From Prevotella sp. 885 (GTDB taxonomy: Bacteria; Bacteroidota; Bacteroidia; Bacteroidales; Bacteroidaceae): a DNA stretch of 64,000 nt. Each line of letters opens with the position of its first letter. Positions within the stretch are counted from its first letter, which is position 1. This document shows, one piece after another, positions 50,471-59,553 of this stretch. A program made the translations under genes and the position numbers. The DNA is taken from contig NZ_NOVE01000002.1 of assembly GCF_002265625.1 (NCBI RefSeq), positions 1 through 64,000 on the forward strand, read 5' to 3'. The notes beneath the pieces are model-generated. The model did not search any database. It saw nothing but the letters and a program-made list of their open reading frames with translations, and was not told where the DNA came from.

Positions 50471-51154
50471 TTATTCTGTTCGGAAAGATACGGGTACTGT
50501 GTATTTTGTCTTCACCGCTTTGCCGTTCTGTTTACCGGGATTCCATTTCGGCATACCTTTCACAATCTTAACAGCCACCTCGTCAAATTCAGGCGTAAGG
50601 CTTCTCAATACCTTTACATCACTAATGCTTCCGTCCTCATTGATAACGAAGCCGACCATCACTCTGCCTTGAGCTGCTCCTTCACACATCTCTTCCGGAT
50701 AATAGGTGTTGTCCTTGATGTATTGCATCAATGCTTTCTCGCCACCCGGAAATGAAGGCATCTCCTCGGCAGCACCGAATATCTTGCTGCTTGTTTCTTC
50801 CGGCTGACGGTATGGAGCAATCCCTAACAGTCTGGGACTTTCCTCTTCCGCTGGCTTCTCCACTCTTGGCTTGGCATTATCCGAAGCCGTTCTTTGTATC
50901 TTGCTGTTCGAGCATGCAGTCATGGCAACTATTCCAGCAGCGACGCCTGCCACCTTGATAGCCGTTCCAGCCATCTGTCGGAGTCTCAACTCATACTCCA
51001 GGTCTTTCACCTCCTGCTCGCATTTCGGGCAAGTTCCCCTGCATTCGCCCTTGAAGTGACATTCCTCGGGTGAATATTCAATTCCGTTGGCATCCGCTAT
51101 TTCCTTGCGGATAGCCTTAAGCGTATCGCAGATATTGCGTCCTCTGGTTTTCAT
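50471..51154 (-). CDS. TonB-like C-terminal domain protein with Cys-rich N-terminus
   Basis: 227 residues. The N-terminal 70 are cytoplasmic in style, with a CHFKGECRGTCPKC cysteine cluster (possible zinc or Fe-S site). One membrane-type segment follows (AIKVAGVAAGIVAMTAC, about 84-100), a Pro/Glu linker, and a TonB C-terminal domain (ALMQYIKDNTYYPEEMCEGAAQGRVMVGFVINEDGSISDVKVLRS...). The domain may span the envelope to interact with an outer-membrane partner. The combination with a cysteine cluster recurs in Bacteroidota but is not understood. Confidence 0.78.
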   Translation of the reverse strand: MKTRGRNICDTLKAIRKEIADANGIEYSPEECHFKGECRGTCPKCEQEVKDLEYELRLRQMAGTAIKVAGVAAGIVAMTACSNSKIQRTASDNAKPRVEKPAEEESPRLLGIAPYRQPEETSSKIFGAAEEMPSFPGGEKALMQYIKDNTYYPEEMCEGAAQGRVMVGFVINEDGSISDVKVLRSLTPEFDEVAVKIVKGMPKWNPGKQNGKAVKTKYTVPVSFRTE

Positions 51155-51188
51155 ATATAGTTGGTTTTAGGTGTATTACATTTATTTG

Positions 51189-51196
51189 CAAAAATA
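51189..51196 (-). promoter_or_regulatory. Putative -7 element of the TonB-like/activase operon
   Basis: Minus-strand TATTTTTG, 34 bases before the start codon. Confidence 0.55.
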
Positions 51197-51242
51197 ACAT
51201 ATTATCAGCAAAACTCTTTGTGATTTAGCAAATAATTCTTTG

Positions 51243-51250
51243 TATCTTTG
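51243..51250 (+). promoter_or_regulatory. Putative -7 element of the secreted protein gene
   Basis: TATCTTTG, 26 bases before the start at 51277; divergent from the TonB-like promoter. Confidence 0.6.
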
Positions 51251-51276
51251 TGACTGACAACAAAACGTAGTGAGAT

Positions 51277-52053
51277 ATGAAGAAACTGATGGCTTTTTTG
51301 ATGTTCTTGTCGGCAATGACGATGGGGGCTGCGGCGCAGGAAGTGTCGGGGCTGACACAGCCTATAACGCCTTCCTATTCGGACATTCTGATGATGAAGG
51401 CGATGGCGTCTTCTGATGTTCTTGCCACGCCAGTCATGCTTTCGCCTATGCCTATGTCGTTCGCTGTAGAGCAGCCGCTTGCCTACGGTTATGATGCGAG
51501 CCATACGGAGGCTACGTCGATGGAAGTGTCGAAGAATCTGAGTTTTACTGCCGTAGGAAACTATCGCAGCTACATCGGACTGATGGATGTGCAGTCAGTG
51601 AGTGGCGGCGTGCAGTACAGTCTTGGCGATCTGACCGTGCAGGGCATGCTCTCTGCCAACCGCTACCTCTATTACGATCGCGTCACCTCGCAATACGGCG
51701 TGTCTGGACAGATAGCCTACAGCTTCAGCCCGAACCTTTCTCTGACCGTCTTCGGCACTTACTACAACTCCAACCCGTTTATCTGCATGGCAGCATTCCC
51801 GTATGTGCCTACCACAAGTTACGGCGGATATATGACCGTTGGCAACCGCCGTTTCTACATGAATCTCGGTGTGGAGCGCCGCTACAATCCGTTCGAGCGC
51901 AAGATGGAGACCGTTCCCATCATTTCGCCTGCATTCAAGATTTCCAATAAAGTGACCGTAGAACTCCCCTTGGGCGACTTGATAGAGCATCTTGTTGAGG
52001 AGCTGGTGATGAAGAACAACGGACACGGACCGATGGTGCCACGCAGAAGGTAA
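51277..52053 (+). CDS. Secreted or outer-membrane protein, unknown
   Basis: 258 residues with signal peptide MKKLMAFLMFLSAMTMGAAAQ. The mature part alternates short beta strands (VSGGVQYSLGDLTVQGMLSANRYLYYDR, GQIAYSFSPNLSLTVFGTYYN), which suggests a small outer-membrane barrel. A helical basic tail (LIEHLVEELVMKNNGHGPMVPRRR) follows, unlike a barrel end. I do not recognise the family. Confidence 0.7.
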   Translation: MKKLMAFLMFLSAMTMGAAAQEVSGLTQPITPSYSDILMMKAMASSDVLATPVMLSPMPMSFAVEQPLAYGYDASHTEATSMEVSKNLSFTAVGNYRSYIGLMDVQSVSGGVQYSLGDLTVQGMLSANRYLYYDRVTSQYGVSGQIAYSFSPNLSLTVFGTYYNSNPFICMAAFPYVPTTSYGGYMTVGNRRFYMNLGVERRYNPFERKMETVPIISPAFKISNKVTVELPLGDLIEHLVEELVMKNNGHGPMVPRRR

Positions 52054-52106
52054 AGGGATTATAAATTGCAGTTTTCCCTTTACTTGTATATTTCTTCATA
52101 ATTCGC

Positions 52107-52114
52107 TATTTTTG
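52107..52114 (+). promoter_or_regulatory. Putative -7 element of the ECF sigma operon
   Basis: TATTTTTG, 80 bases before the sigma gene. Confidence 0.5.
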
Positions 52115-52194
52115 CAGACGTTATTATTTTCTCTTGCTTCACAGGCAAGATTTGCCACCTTTGTGGTTTTTATGGATGTCAACCCAATATCAGA

Positions 52195-52767
52195 ATGTTC
52201 GGAATAACCCTTAACAAGACACATAGCGAGGAGCGCCTGCTGCGGAAAGTGCAGAAGGGCGACACGTCAGCCGCGGAGTCGCTCTATAGGCTGCACGTGC
52301 GCTATCTGTCTGCCCTATGCTCGCGTTATCTTACCAATGACGAGGACATAAAGGACGTGCTGCAGGAGGCGTTCATTAAGATATTCACGCTGATCGGCGA
52401 CTTTGAATATCGCGGCATGGGATCGTTGAGGGGATGGATGGCGAGGATTACGCTTAACGAAACTCTTAAGTTCCTGCGCACCGACAGCCGACTCAATTTC
52501 GTCGAAATGGACGAACGGCTGCTGGACGTGCCTGACTCCGACCTTGATACGGGAGACATTCCGACGGACGTATTGTTCGGCTTTGTGAGGGAACTGCCGG
52601 AAGGCTATCGCACGGTGTTCAATCTTTATGTCATAGATGGCAAGAGTCATAAGGAGATAGCCGCGCTGCTCGGCATCAAGGAGAACACTTCGGCGTCGCA
52701 GCTGTTTAAGGCGAAGGCGATGTTGGCGAGAAAGATAAAACAGTATAGAACCATCAATTCAGTTTAA
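52195..52767 (+). CDS. ECF-type RNA polymerase sigma factor
   Basis: 190 residues with region 2 (AESLYRLHVRYLSALCSRYLTNDEDIKDVLQEAFIKIFTLIGDFEYRGMGSLRGWMARITLNETLKFLR) and region 4 (LPEGYRTVFNLYVIDGKSHKEIAALLGIKENTSASQLFKAKAML) separated by a short linker. It directs transcription of an unknown regulon. It is 6 bases from the next gene, whose N-terminus could be its regulator. Confidence 0.93.
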   Translation: MFGITLNKTHSEERLLRKVQKGDTSAAESLYRLHVRYLSALCSRYLTNDEDIKDVLQEAFIKIFTLIGDFEYRGMGSLRGWMARITLNETLKFLRTDSRLNFVEMDERLLDVPDSDLDTGDIPTDVLFGFVRELPEGYRTVFNLYVIDGKSHKEIAALLGIKENTSASQLFKAKAMLARKIKQYRTINSV

Positions 52768-52773
52768 GACACA

Positions 52774-54060
52774 ATGAAAACAAATTGGCAAAAAGACATA
52801 CACGACCGCTTGGGCAGCTACGAGAAGGATGCGCCCGAGGGACTCTGGGAAGGTATCAGCCGGAGAATGCCGAAGCTGAATGATGGTGTTATGCTGACGC
52901 ACAAGCCTCAACGTACAGCCAAGTTCAGAATGTGGCGCGTGGCTGGTGTGGCTGCCGCAGCAAGCGTGGCGCTCGTCATAGGTTATAATTTCCTCGGCAA
53001 TGACACGAAGGACAATATTAATATAGCGACAAACACAACTAATCATCATAATATGCTTGCTTCCAGCCAGAAGCCCATCGGCAACGAGCCTACGGACATC
53101 TGCGCTGATCAAGCCACGCATTCTGCGGACGATTTATTGTCGGAGCAGCCTAAATTGGCTAATGCCTCTACGGAGCAACCGACATTGGCTTCTGCCTCAA
53201 TGGAGACAGACGTTAAGGAGATTAGCAGCAAGGAGGAGAACAGCAAGGAGGAGAACAAGCAGACGGTGACGAAGCCGGCGAAACGTGAGGACAGCTATGT
53301 GCTTCCCCAAAAACCGGACAACAATCTCCTGGCTTTCAACGACATGACGGAAAGAAGAGGGGATGAAGACGCACCGTCACGATGGAGCGTCTGCACGGGC
53401 GCAATGGGCGGTCTGGGCGCATCGGGCACCACTACCGCTTACGGCGACCACCTTGTGCTCTCATCTCCGGGAGTTGCGGACACGAAGGACTCGCCCATGC
53501 TGGACATGAACACCATCAACCGCGACATAGAAACAAAGACGGAGTATGATCATCATCTGCCCATACGCATAGGGCTGAGCGTGGCTTACGCTCTGACTGA
53601 CCGGCTGAGCATCAGCAGCGGACTGACCTATACGCGCCTCTCGTCGGACATCAAGGACGCCTCAAGGGAGAGCAAATACATTGGAGAACAACGCCTGCAT
53701 TACGTCGGCATCCCCGTGAACGTAAGCTATAAGGTGGCGTCATTCAGATGGTTGGTGCTGTACGGCACGGCGGGAGTGCTGGCGGAGAAATGCGTGTCGG
53801 GAACTACGGACGAGGGGTATGTTGAGAACAATACGATGAAATACACCAACACGCAAGACATCAGCAGCAAGCCTCTGCAGATGTCAGTAAACGCCGGAGT
53901 AGGCATACAGTTTGACATCATTGACAATGTCGGCATCTACGCCGAGCCTGGCCTCAGCTATTACTTCGACGACGGTTCGGCGCTGCAGACCATATACAAG
54001 GAAAAGCCCCTGAACTTCAATCTTAACGTGGGAGTGAGGTTTAAGTTGTCTAAATATTGA
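52774..54060 (+). CDS. Membrane-anchored barrel protein paired with ECF sigma
   Basis: 428 residues. A cytoplasmic N-terminus with the DAPEGLWEGISRRMP motif (about 19-34) is followed by one membrane segment (VAGVAAAASVALVIGYNFL, about 55-73), a long Lys/Glu-rich spacer with repeated NSKEEN units and a C-terminal porin-like domain (LSISSGLTYTRLSS, LNVGVRFKLSKY). In Bacteroidota such proteins lie directly behind ECF sigma genes and may act as anti-sigma factors. That role is inferred from position and topology. Confidence 0.78.
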   Translation: MKTNWQKDIHDRLGSYEKDAPEGLWEGISRRMPKLNDGVMLTHKPQRTAKFRMWRVAGVAAAASVALVIGYNFLGNDTKDNINIATNTTNHHNMLASSQKPIGNEPTDICADQATHSADDLLSEQPKLANASTEQPTLASASMETDVKEISSKEENSKEENKQTVTKPAKREDSYVLPQKPDNNLLAFNDMTERRGDEDAPSRWSVCTGAMGGLGASGTTTAYGDHLVLSSPGVADTKDSPMLDMNTINRDIETKTEYDHHLPIRIGLSVAYALTDRLSISSGLTYTRLSSDIKDASRESKYIGEQRLHYVGIPVNVSYKVASFRWLVLYGTAGVLAEKCVSGTTDEGYVENNTMKYTNTQDISSKPLQMSVNAGVGIQFDIIDNVGIYAEPGLSYYFDDGSALQTIYKEKPLNFNLNVGVRFKLSKY

Positions 54061-54714
54061 ATTTGGATTTTTGAATTACAGCAGACAAGGCAAACTTAGG
54101 AGGCTATGGCGTCTCGCCGTAGCCACGCAGCCTACTATTGCAGGTTTTCTCCTCAACATCATACGGGATGCGTCAGTCCCCCTTTGGGGAACTATATGGG
54201 GTGGAAGTATCTCACGTACCCACAGCTGCGCTGCTTCGCAGCTTGCAGTGGGTTTCATAATATAGGTCCCGCTCCGCGGAACCCGCAGTTCATTATCAAT
54301 CTGCTGGTTGTTCGTGGGTGCGTGGCTATGCCATGCAAATATCGTACAAAGAGTAAAAAGCTGTTACAAAATAAAAATTGATTATAGAGTCCTGGATTGC
54401 TATTTTTATGGTGTTACGCTGTGCAAACAGCACCCATACTTAACAATAACGCCACTTTTACAGTCCAATAGTGCCACTATTAGAGTGTAAAAGTGGCGCT
54501 ATTGTATGATAAAAGTGGCACTATTAGAGTGCAAAAGTGGCGCTATTGCAACCCTATGATGCTTGTATTCATTGCACACTTCTTTCCCCGTCAGCATAAT
54601 CAGCTGTGTGTCAATGCACTATCGCTGCACGCTCAAAACTCAAGAATTTCGCACCAAAGATTTCTTCGTGCGCTCAGCTCATAGTATTGAGCATCAGAAA
54701 TGCAAATATTGTGT
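54061..54714. repeat. Palindromic intergenic repeat block, copy 3
   Basis: Contains module A (54089-54122), a hairpin CCCCCTTTGGGG, module C (54219-54333), the palindrome array AGTGGCACT (54449-54555) and the CAAGAATTTCGCACCAAAG block (54630-54716), in the same order as 13300-13845. It separates the ECF operon from the convergent uraA. Short frames inside it resemble those of the other copies only because the DNA is repeated. Confidence 0.78.
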
Positions 54715-56058
54715 CTAATCAGTTCTGCCCGCTTTATGCTTCTTCTCCTTACCGTTAAAGCTCTTCACTTTCATGCCGAGCTGGTCAGGAAGGATGGCGT
54801 TGAGGAAGATGCCTACGAGGGCGGCGAGAGCTAAACCTGAGAATGAGACGGAGCCAATCTGTACGCCACCGTCCGTGCCGTACTGCACACCGATGGACAC
54901 CACCATGATGAGAGCTGCGACGAAGACATTGCGCGATGAAGAGAAGTCGACGGAAGTCTCAACGAGGTTGCGCACACCAACAGCCGAAATCATACCGTAG
55001 AGGATGAGGCTCACACCGCCGATGGTGGCAGCCGGCATCAGACCGATGAGGCAAGCGAACTTCGGGCAGAAGCTAAGCAGGATGGCGAAGCAGGCGGCGA
55101 GGCGGATAACGGCAGGGTCGAACACCTTGGTGAGGTTGAGCACTCCCGTGTTTTCGCCGTACGTGGTGTTGGCAGGTGCACCGAAGAGAGAGGCGAGGAA
55201 GGTAGCAAGTCCGTCGCCGCAGAGCGTGCGGTGAAGTCCCGGATCCTTTATGAAGTTCTTGCCCACGGTGCTCTGAATGGCACACATGTCGCCGATGTGC
55301 TCCATGATGGTGGCGAAGGCGATGGGGAAGATGGCGATGATGGAGGTAAGGATAAGGTCGAAGTTGGGATCCTTGAAGACGGAGATGGCTGTGCGGTCCA
55401 TGTCGATGGGCAGACCTATCCATGCCGCTTCGCTCAGCTTCGTGAAGTCAACCTCGCCCATCGCTGCAGCCAAGGCGTACGAGCCGAGCACGCCGAGGAG
55501 TATGGGGACAATCTTTATGATGCCCTTGCCCCAGATAGACGTACTGATGACGATGACGATGGCTGTAATGGCGAGCAGCCAGTTCTGCTGGCAGTTGCTG
55601 ATGGCGGAGCCTGAAAGCGTCAGACCGATGGCGATGACCATCGGACCGGTCACCACTGGCGGGAAGAAGCGCATCACCTTCTCCGTGCCGAACATCTTGA
55701 GGAGGAATGCCATGACAAAGTAGAGCAGAGAGGCGGCTGCCACGCCGATGCAGGCATAGTTGAGCGCCACTTCGTCCGTCAGTCCCTGCGCCACGCAAAG
55801 TTGCTTGACGGAAGCATAGCCTCCGAGGAACGCAAAGCTGGAACCGAGGAAGGCTGGCACCTTCAGCTGCGAGACGAAATGGAAGATGAGCGTGCCTATA
55901 CCCGCAAAGAGCAATGTGGCGCTGACGTCCAGTCCGGTGATGAGGGGAACGAGAATGGTGGCACCGAACATGGCGAACAGATGCTGGATGCCGAGTACTA
56001 CAAATTTGGGCTTACCCAATTCACGGGCATCGTATATGCCCTGGTTGTCTGTGGTCAT
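54715..56058 (-). CDS. uraA: Uracil permease
   Basis: 447 residues with about 14 membrane segments. The opening LGKPKFVVLGIQHLFAMFGATILVPLITG, the QxG-type family region and GAPANTTYGENTGVLNLTKV match the nucleobase:cation symporter-2 family, UraA branch. It imports uracil with protons at the inner membrane. Its last codon touches the end of the palindromic repeat block. Confidence 0.92.
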   Translation of the reverse strand: MTTDNQGIYDARELGKPKFVVLGIQHLFAMFGATILVPLITGLDVSATLLFAGIGTLIFHFVSQLKVPAFLGSSFAFLGGYASVKQLCVAQGLTDEVALNYACIGVAAASLLYFVMAFLLKMFGTEKVMRFFPPVVTGPMVIAIGLTLSGSAISNCQQNWLLAITAIVIVISTSIWGKGIIKIVPILLGVLGSYALAAAMGEVDFTKLSEAAWIGLPIDMDRTAISVFKDPNFDLILTSIIAIFPIAFATIMEHIGDMCAIQSTVGKNFIKDPGLHRTLCGDGLATFLASLFGAPANTTYGENTGVLNLTKVFDPAVIRLAACFAILLSFCPKFACLIGLMPAATIGGVSLILYGMISAVGVRNLVETSVDFSSSRNVFVAALIMVVSIGVQYGTDGGVQIGSVSFSGLALAALVGIFLNAILPDQLGMKVKSFNGKEKKHKAGRTD

Positions 56059-56264
56059 AATATTATGAGGTTTGTTTTAAATGGATATATATACAGTATA
56101 TTTATATATCATAACGATTATACACATTTTTTATTGCCTAATGGATAAGGCAAAATTCGGTGCAACGCACCGCTATTGTATGATTTTCATACACTTTTCG
56201 TATGATTTGCTTTCGTTTCTTGTTTTTCTTCCGATTCATTATTACGTCGTACGTTTCCAGTCGT

Positions 56265-56272
56265 TAAATTTG
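56265..56272 (+). promoter_or_regulatory. Putative -7 element of the efflux operon
   Basis: TAAATTTG, 23 bases before the TolC-like start. Confidence 0.55.
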
Positions 56273-56295
56273 CAACGTAAAAACAAAGAAACGAC

Positions 56296-57624
56296 ATGAT
56301 GAAGCATCTACTTCTTATTATTTACGTCATTGCTGCCGCCTTGCCGCTGTCCGCTTCAGAGCCTTGGACCGTGGAGCGCTGCATGCAGTATGCTGCCGAC
56401 CACAGTCACGGCGTGCGCCAGCAGCAGTTCGCGCTTGAGGACAGCCGTGCGGCGAAGACACAGGCCATCGGCGCGTTCCTGCCGAGCGTCTACGGCTCCG
56501 TGGACGGACAGATGAATTTCGGTCGTGCCATCGACCCGTCCACCAATACCTACACTGATGTAAGTACATTATACAACGGTTACGGTTTGCAGGCGTCGCT
56601 CGTGGTGTTCGACGGCTTGCAGCGATACAACAATCTGCGGCTTGCCAAGGCTAACGAGGCAATGGGTCGCAGCGGCGTAAGGGCAGAGAAGGACGATGTG
56701 GCGCTGAAGGTCTATAAGGCTTACATGGACCTCGTGTATTGCGAAGGCGCTGTCAGCCAGACCGCCAAGAAGCGCGACGAGAGCCGTGAACTGCTCCGTC
56801 AGACCAGTGTGATGGCTGAGGTGGGGCAGAAGAGCGATGCCGATGTGGCGCAGATGCGTGCCACGCTTGCCGCTGACGAATACGAGTTGGCGCACATGCA
56901 GAGTCAGACCACCAAGGCACGTTTGGCGCTGAAGCAACTGATGGGATTACCCGTTGACTCCGCTCTCGCCGTCATACAACCGTCCTTCGATGACGAAATC
57001 CTCACAGCCGAGGACGCTTCACAGATATCCGCTTTCGCCGCCACAGACAATCCGCGCATCTTTATGGCGCAGCAGAATGTGGAGGCGGCACGCTACAGTC
57101 TGCGTGCAGCACGCGGAGCATTACTTCCGACAATCTCTCTCTCTGGTGGCGTGTCCACTTCTTTCTTCCGCAATATGGATAAGGGCGGACACGCTTCTTT
57201 TTCTTCCCAGTTCCGCAACAACGCCGGCGAGTACGTAGGGCTGTCGCTCTCTATTCCGCTGTTCGACCGCCTCGCCTCGTATTCCACGATACGCCGACGC
57301 AAGACGGCTCTCGTTCAGGCGCAGGAGAACCTCGCGTACGAGCAGTCTGAACTGCGGCGCATCATTGTTGAGGCTGCCTCGGACGTGGCGAACAGCACGA
57401 AGGAGGTGGAGAAGATGCAGGAACAGGTGGAGGCGGACAGCATCGCCTCACGCCTCACCACACGCAAGTATGAGGAAGGCTTGGCATCATCCATAGACGT
57501 TAAGACGGCAGCTGTGACGCTGCTGCAGAGTAGGGTAAGGCTGTTGCAGAGCCAGCTGACAATGGCTTATAACAAAAAGCTATTAGCATATTATAAAGGA
57601 GAAAAATTATGGACCGACCTATAG
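56296..57624 (+). CDS. TolC-family outer-membrane efflux protein
   Basis: 442 residues with a signal peptide (LLLIIYVIAAALPLSAS). The two OEP repeats are visible as long helical pairs, with WTVERCMQYAADHSHGVRQQQFALEDSRAAKTQAIGAFLPSV in the first and NVEAARYSLRAARGALLPTISLSGGVS in the second. It forms the outer-membrane channel for the pump encoded downstream. Its 3' end overlaps the next gene by 16 bases. Confidence 0.92.
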   Translation: MMKHLLLIIYVIAAALPLSASEPWTVERCMQYAADHSHGVRQQQFALEDSRAAKTQAIGAFLPSVYGSVDGQMNFGRAIDPSTNTYTDVSTLYNGYGLQASLVVFDGLQRYNNLRLAKANEAMGRSGVRAEKDDVALKVYKAYMDLVYCEGAVSQTAKKRDESRELLRQTSVMAEVGQKSDADVAQMRATLAADEYELAHMQSQTTKARLALKQLMGLPVDSALAVIQPSFDDEILTAEDASQISAFAATDNPRIFMAQQNVEAARYSLRAARGALLPTISLSGGVSTSFFRNMDKGGHASFSSQFRNNAGEYVGLSLSIPLFDRLASYSTIRRRKTALVQAQENLAYEQSELRRIIVEAASDVANSTKEVEKMQEQVEADSIASRLTTRKYEEGLASSIDVKTAAVTLLQSRVRLLQSQLTMAYNKKLLAYYKGEKLWTDL

Positions 57625-58856
57625 AAAAGAAATCATTCATTCGCCGTTATGCTTTGTATATTGCGGCGGCGGTGGCAGTGGTGGCGCTGCTCACGTGGAT
57701 AGTGTTCGGCAGCACGGCGAGCACGATGACCGTAGAGAGAGCTGACGTCACGGTGAGCGATGTCACACGTGGCAAGTTTGACGACTATGTGCGTCTTAAC
57801 GGACAGGTGGTGCCCATCCAGGTGGTGCAGATATCGCCTGAAGAGGGAGGCATCGTGAGAGAAAAGGTTGTTGAGGAAGGCACTCGCGTGAAGAAAGGCG
57901 ACGTGATATTGCGACTGAGCAACAGCAATCTGGACCTGCAGATTCTCAATGCTGAGGCTGAACTTGCCGAAAAGCAGAACCTGCTGCGCAACACGCAGGT
58001 GACCATGCAGCAGGACAGGCTCAACAACCGCACGGAGGAAGCCACGCTCGACATGGACTGCAATCGCAAGCTGCGTGCCTTTCAGCAGAACTCGCGCCTG
58101 TACAAGGAGAAGCTGATAAGCAAGGAGGTTTATCTTCAGAGCCGCGAGGACTATAATCTCGCTCAGCGCAAGCAGCGTCTTATAGGTCAGCGACTGAAGC
58201 AGGACAGCGTCTATCGTCACGTCCAGATGGCGCAGATGGAGGACAATCTTCAGAATATGTGCAAGAACGTGCTGCTCGTTCGTGAGCGCAAGAACAAGCT
58301 GGAGGTGCGGTCTGCCATCGACGGCGAGTTGGGACTGCTGGACGTGGAGCTTGGTCTGAACATACAGGCTGGTCAGAACATCGGACAGATAAACGATCTC
58401 AGCGACTTCAAGATAGAGGCGAAGATAGACGAGCACTACATCGACCGTGTGCGTCCGGGACTCATCGCCACCATCACGCGCGACGGCAAGCAATATCAGT
58501 TGCGTGTCCGCAAGGTTTATCCTGAGGTGCGCGACGGATCGTTCCGCACCGACTTCGTCTTCGTTAGCTCGCGTCCAGCACAGATGCGCAGCGGTCAGAC
58601 TTACTACGTGGAGCTGGCTCTCGGCAAGTCGTCGCAGGCAACGCTAATCCCCCGCGGCACCTTCTTCCAGACCACCGGCGGCAACTGGATATACGTGCTC
58701 GACCGTTCGGGCAAGAAGGCGTACCGCCGCAAAATAAGCATAGCCCGCCAGAACCCGCAGTATTATGAGGTGACCGAGGGCTTGGAGCCTGGCGAAAAGG
58801 TAATAACCAGCGGCTACGAAGCATTCAAGGACAATGAAGTATTAATTTTAAAATAG
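57609..58856 (+). CDS. HlyD/MacA-type membrane fusion protein
   Basis: 415 residues. One N-terminal membrane anchor (about 11-33), a biotinyl-lipoyl-like hairpin (VQISPEEGGIVREKVVEEGTRVKKGDVILRLSN), a long alpha hairpin (about 110-220) and beta-barrel parts (DFKIEAKIDEHYIDRVRPGLIATI). It links the ABC/FtsX pump to the TolC-type channel. The overlap with the upstream gene indicates coupling. Confidence 0.92.
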   Translation: MDRPIEKKSFIRRYALYIAAAVAVVALLTWIVFGSTASTMTVERADVTVSDVTRGKFDDYVRLNGQVVPIQVVQISPEEGGIVREKVVEEGTRVKKGDVILRLSNSNLDLQILNAEAELAEKQNLLRNTQVTMQQDRLNNRTEEATLDMDCNRKLRAFQQNSRLYKEKLISKEVYLQSREDYNLAQRKQRLIGQRLKQDSVYRHVQMAQMEDNLQNMCKNVLLVRERKNKLEVRSAIDGELGLLDVELGLNIQAGQNIGQINDLSDFKIEAKIDEHYIDRVRPGLIATITRDGKQYQLRVRKVYPEVRDGSFRTDFVFVSSRPAQMRSGQTYYVELALGKSSQATLIPRGTFFQTTGGNWIYVLDRSGKKAYRRKISIARQNPQYYEVTEGLEPGEKVITSGYEAFKDNEVLILK

Positions 58857-58864
58857 TAATAATC

Positions 58865-59542
58865 ATGATAAAGACAGAAAATCTTTCGAAGATCTTCCGC
58901 ACGGAAGAAGTGGAGACAGTGGCTCTCAACGGTGTTAGCATAAACGTGGAAGACGGCGAGTTTGTCGCCATAATGGGACCGAGCGGTTGCGGCAAGTCGA
59001 CGCTCCTCAACATCCTCGGACTCCTTGACAATCCCAACAGCGGCGAGTACTGGCTCGACGGCGAACCCGTTGGCAAGCTGAAGGAGAGCGAACGCACGAA
59101 GTATCGTCGCGGCAGGATAGGCTTCGTCTTCCAGAGTTTCAATCTCATCGACGAGCTTACCGTAGAGGAGAACGTAGACCTGCAGCTACGTTACCTCAAT
59201 GTACCGTCCAAGGAACGCCGAGAACGCGTAACTGAGATTCTGCGCAAGGTGGGACTCTGCCAGCGTGCCAAGCATTATCCGCAGCAACTCTCCGGCGGTC
59301 AGCAGCAGCGTGTGGCTATAGCACGTGCCGTGGTGGGCAAGCCGAAGCTCATACTCGCCGACGAGCCGACAGGTAATCTCGACTCGAAGAGCGGACTCGC
59401 CGTAATGGAACTGCTCTCGCAGCTCAACGCCGAAGGAACCACCATCGTGATGGTGACCCACTCGCAGCACGACGCCAAGATGGCAAACAGAATTATCAAC
59501 TTGTTCGACGGACAAGTAGTGGAGAATAAAAATATTCTTTAG
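58865..59542 (+). CDS. ABC transporter ATPase (MacB/LolD type)
   Basis: 225 residues with Walker A GPSGCGKST (38-46), signature LSGGQQQR (142-149), Walker B LILADEPTG (162-170) and the H loop VTHSQHD. This size and sequence match the ATPases that drive MacB-like FtsX permeases, powering export of peptides, lipoproteins or drugs. It sits 8 bases from the fusion protein gene and 11 from the permease gene. Confidence 0.95.
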   Translation: MIKTENLSKIFRTEEVETVALNGVSINVEDGEFVAIMGPSGCGKSTLLNILGLLDNPNSGEYWLDGEPVGKLKESERTKYRRGRIGFVFQSFNLIDELTVEENVDLQLRYLNVPSKERRERVTEILRKVGLCQRAKHYPQQLSGGQQQRVAIARAVVGKPKLILADEPTGNLDSKSGLAVMELLSQLNAEGTTIVMVTHSQHDAKMANRIINLFDGQVVENKNIL

Positions 59543-59553
59543 GAGGATAGCGT

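Noticed and set aside
57633-58493. 286-residue minus-strand frame
   Set aside because: Antisense shadow of the membrane fusion protein gene.
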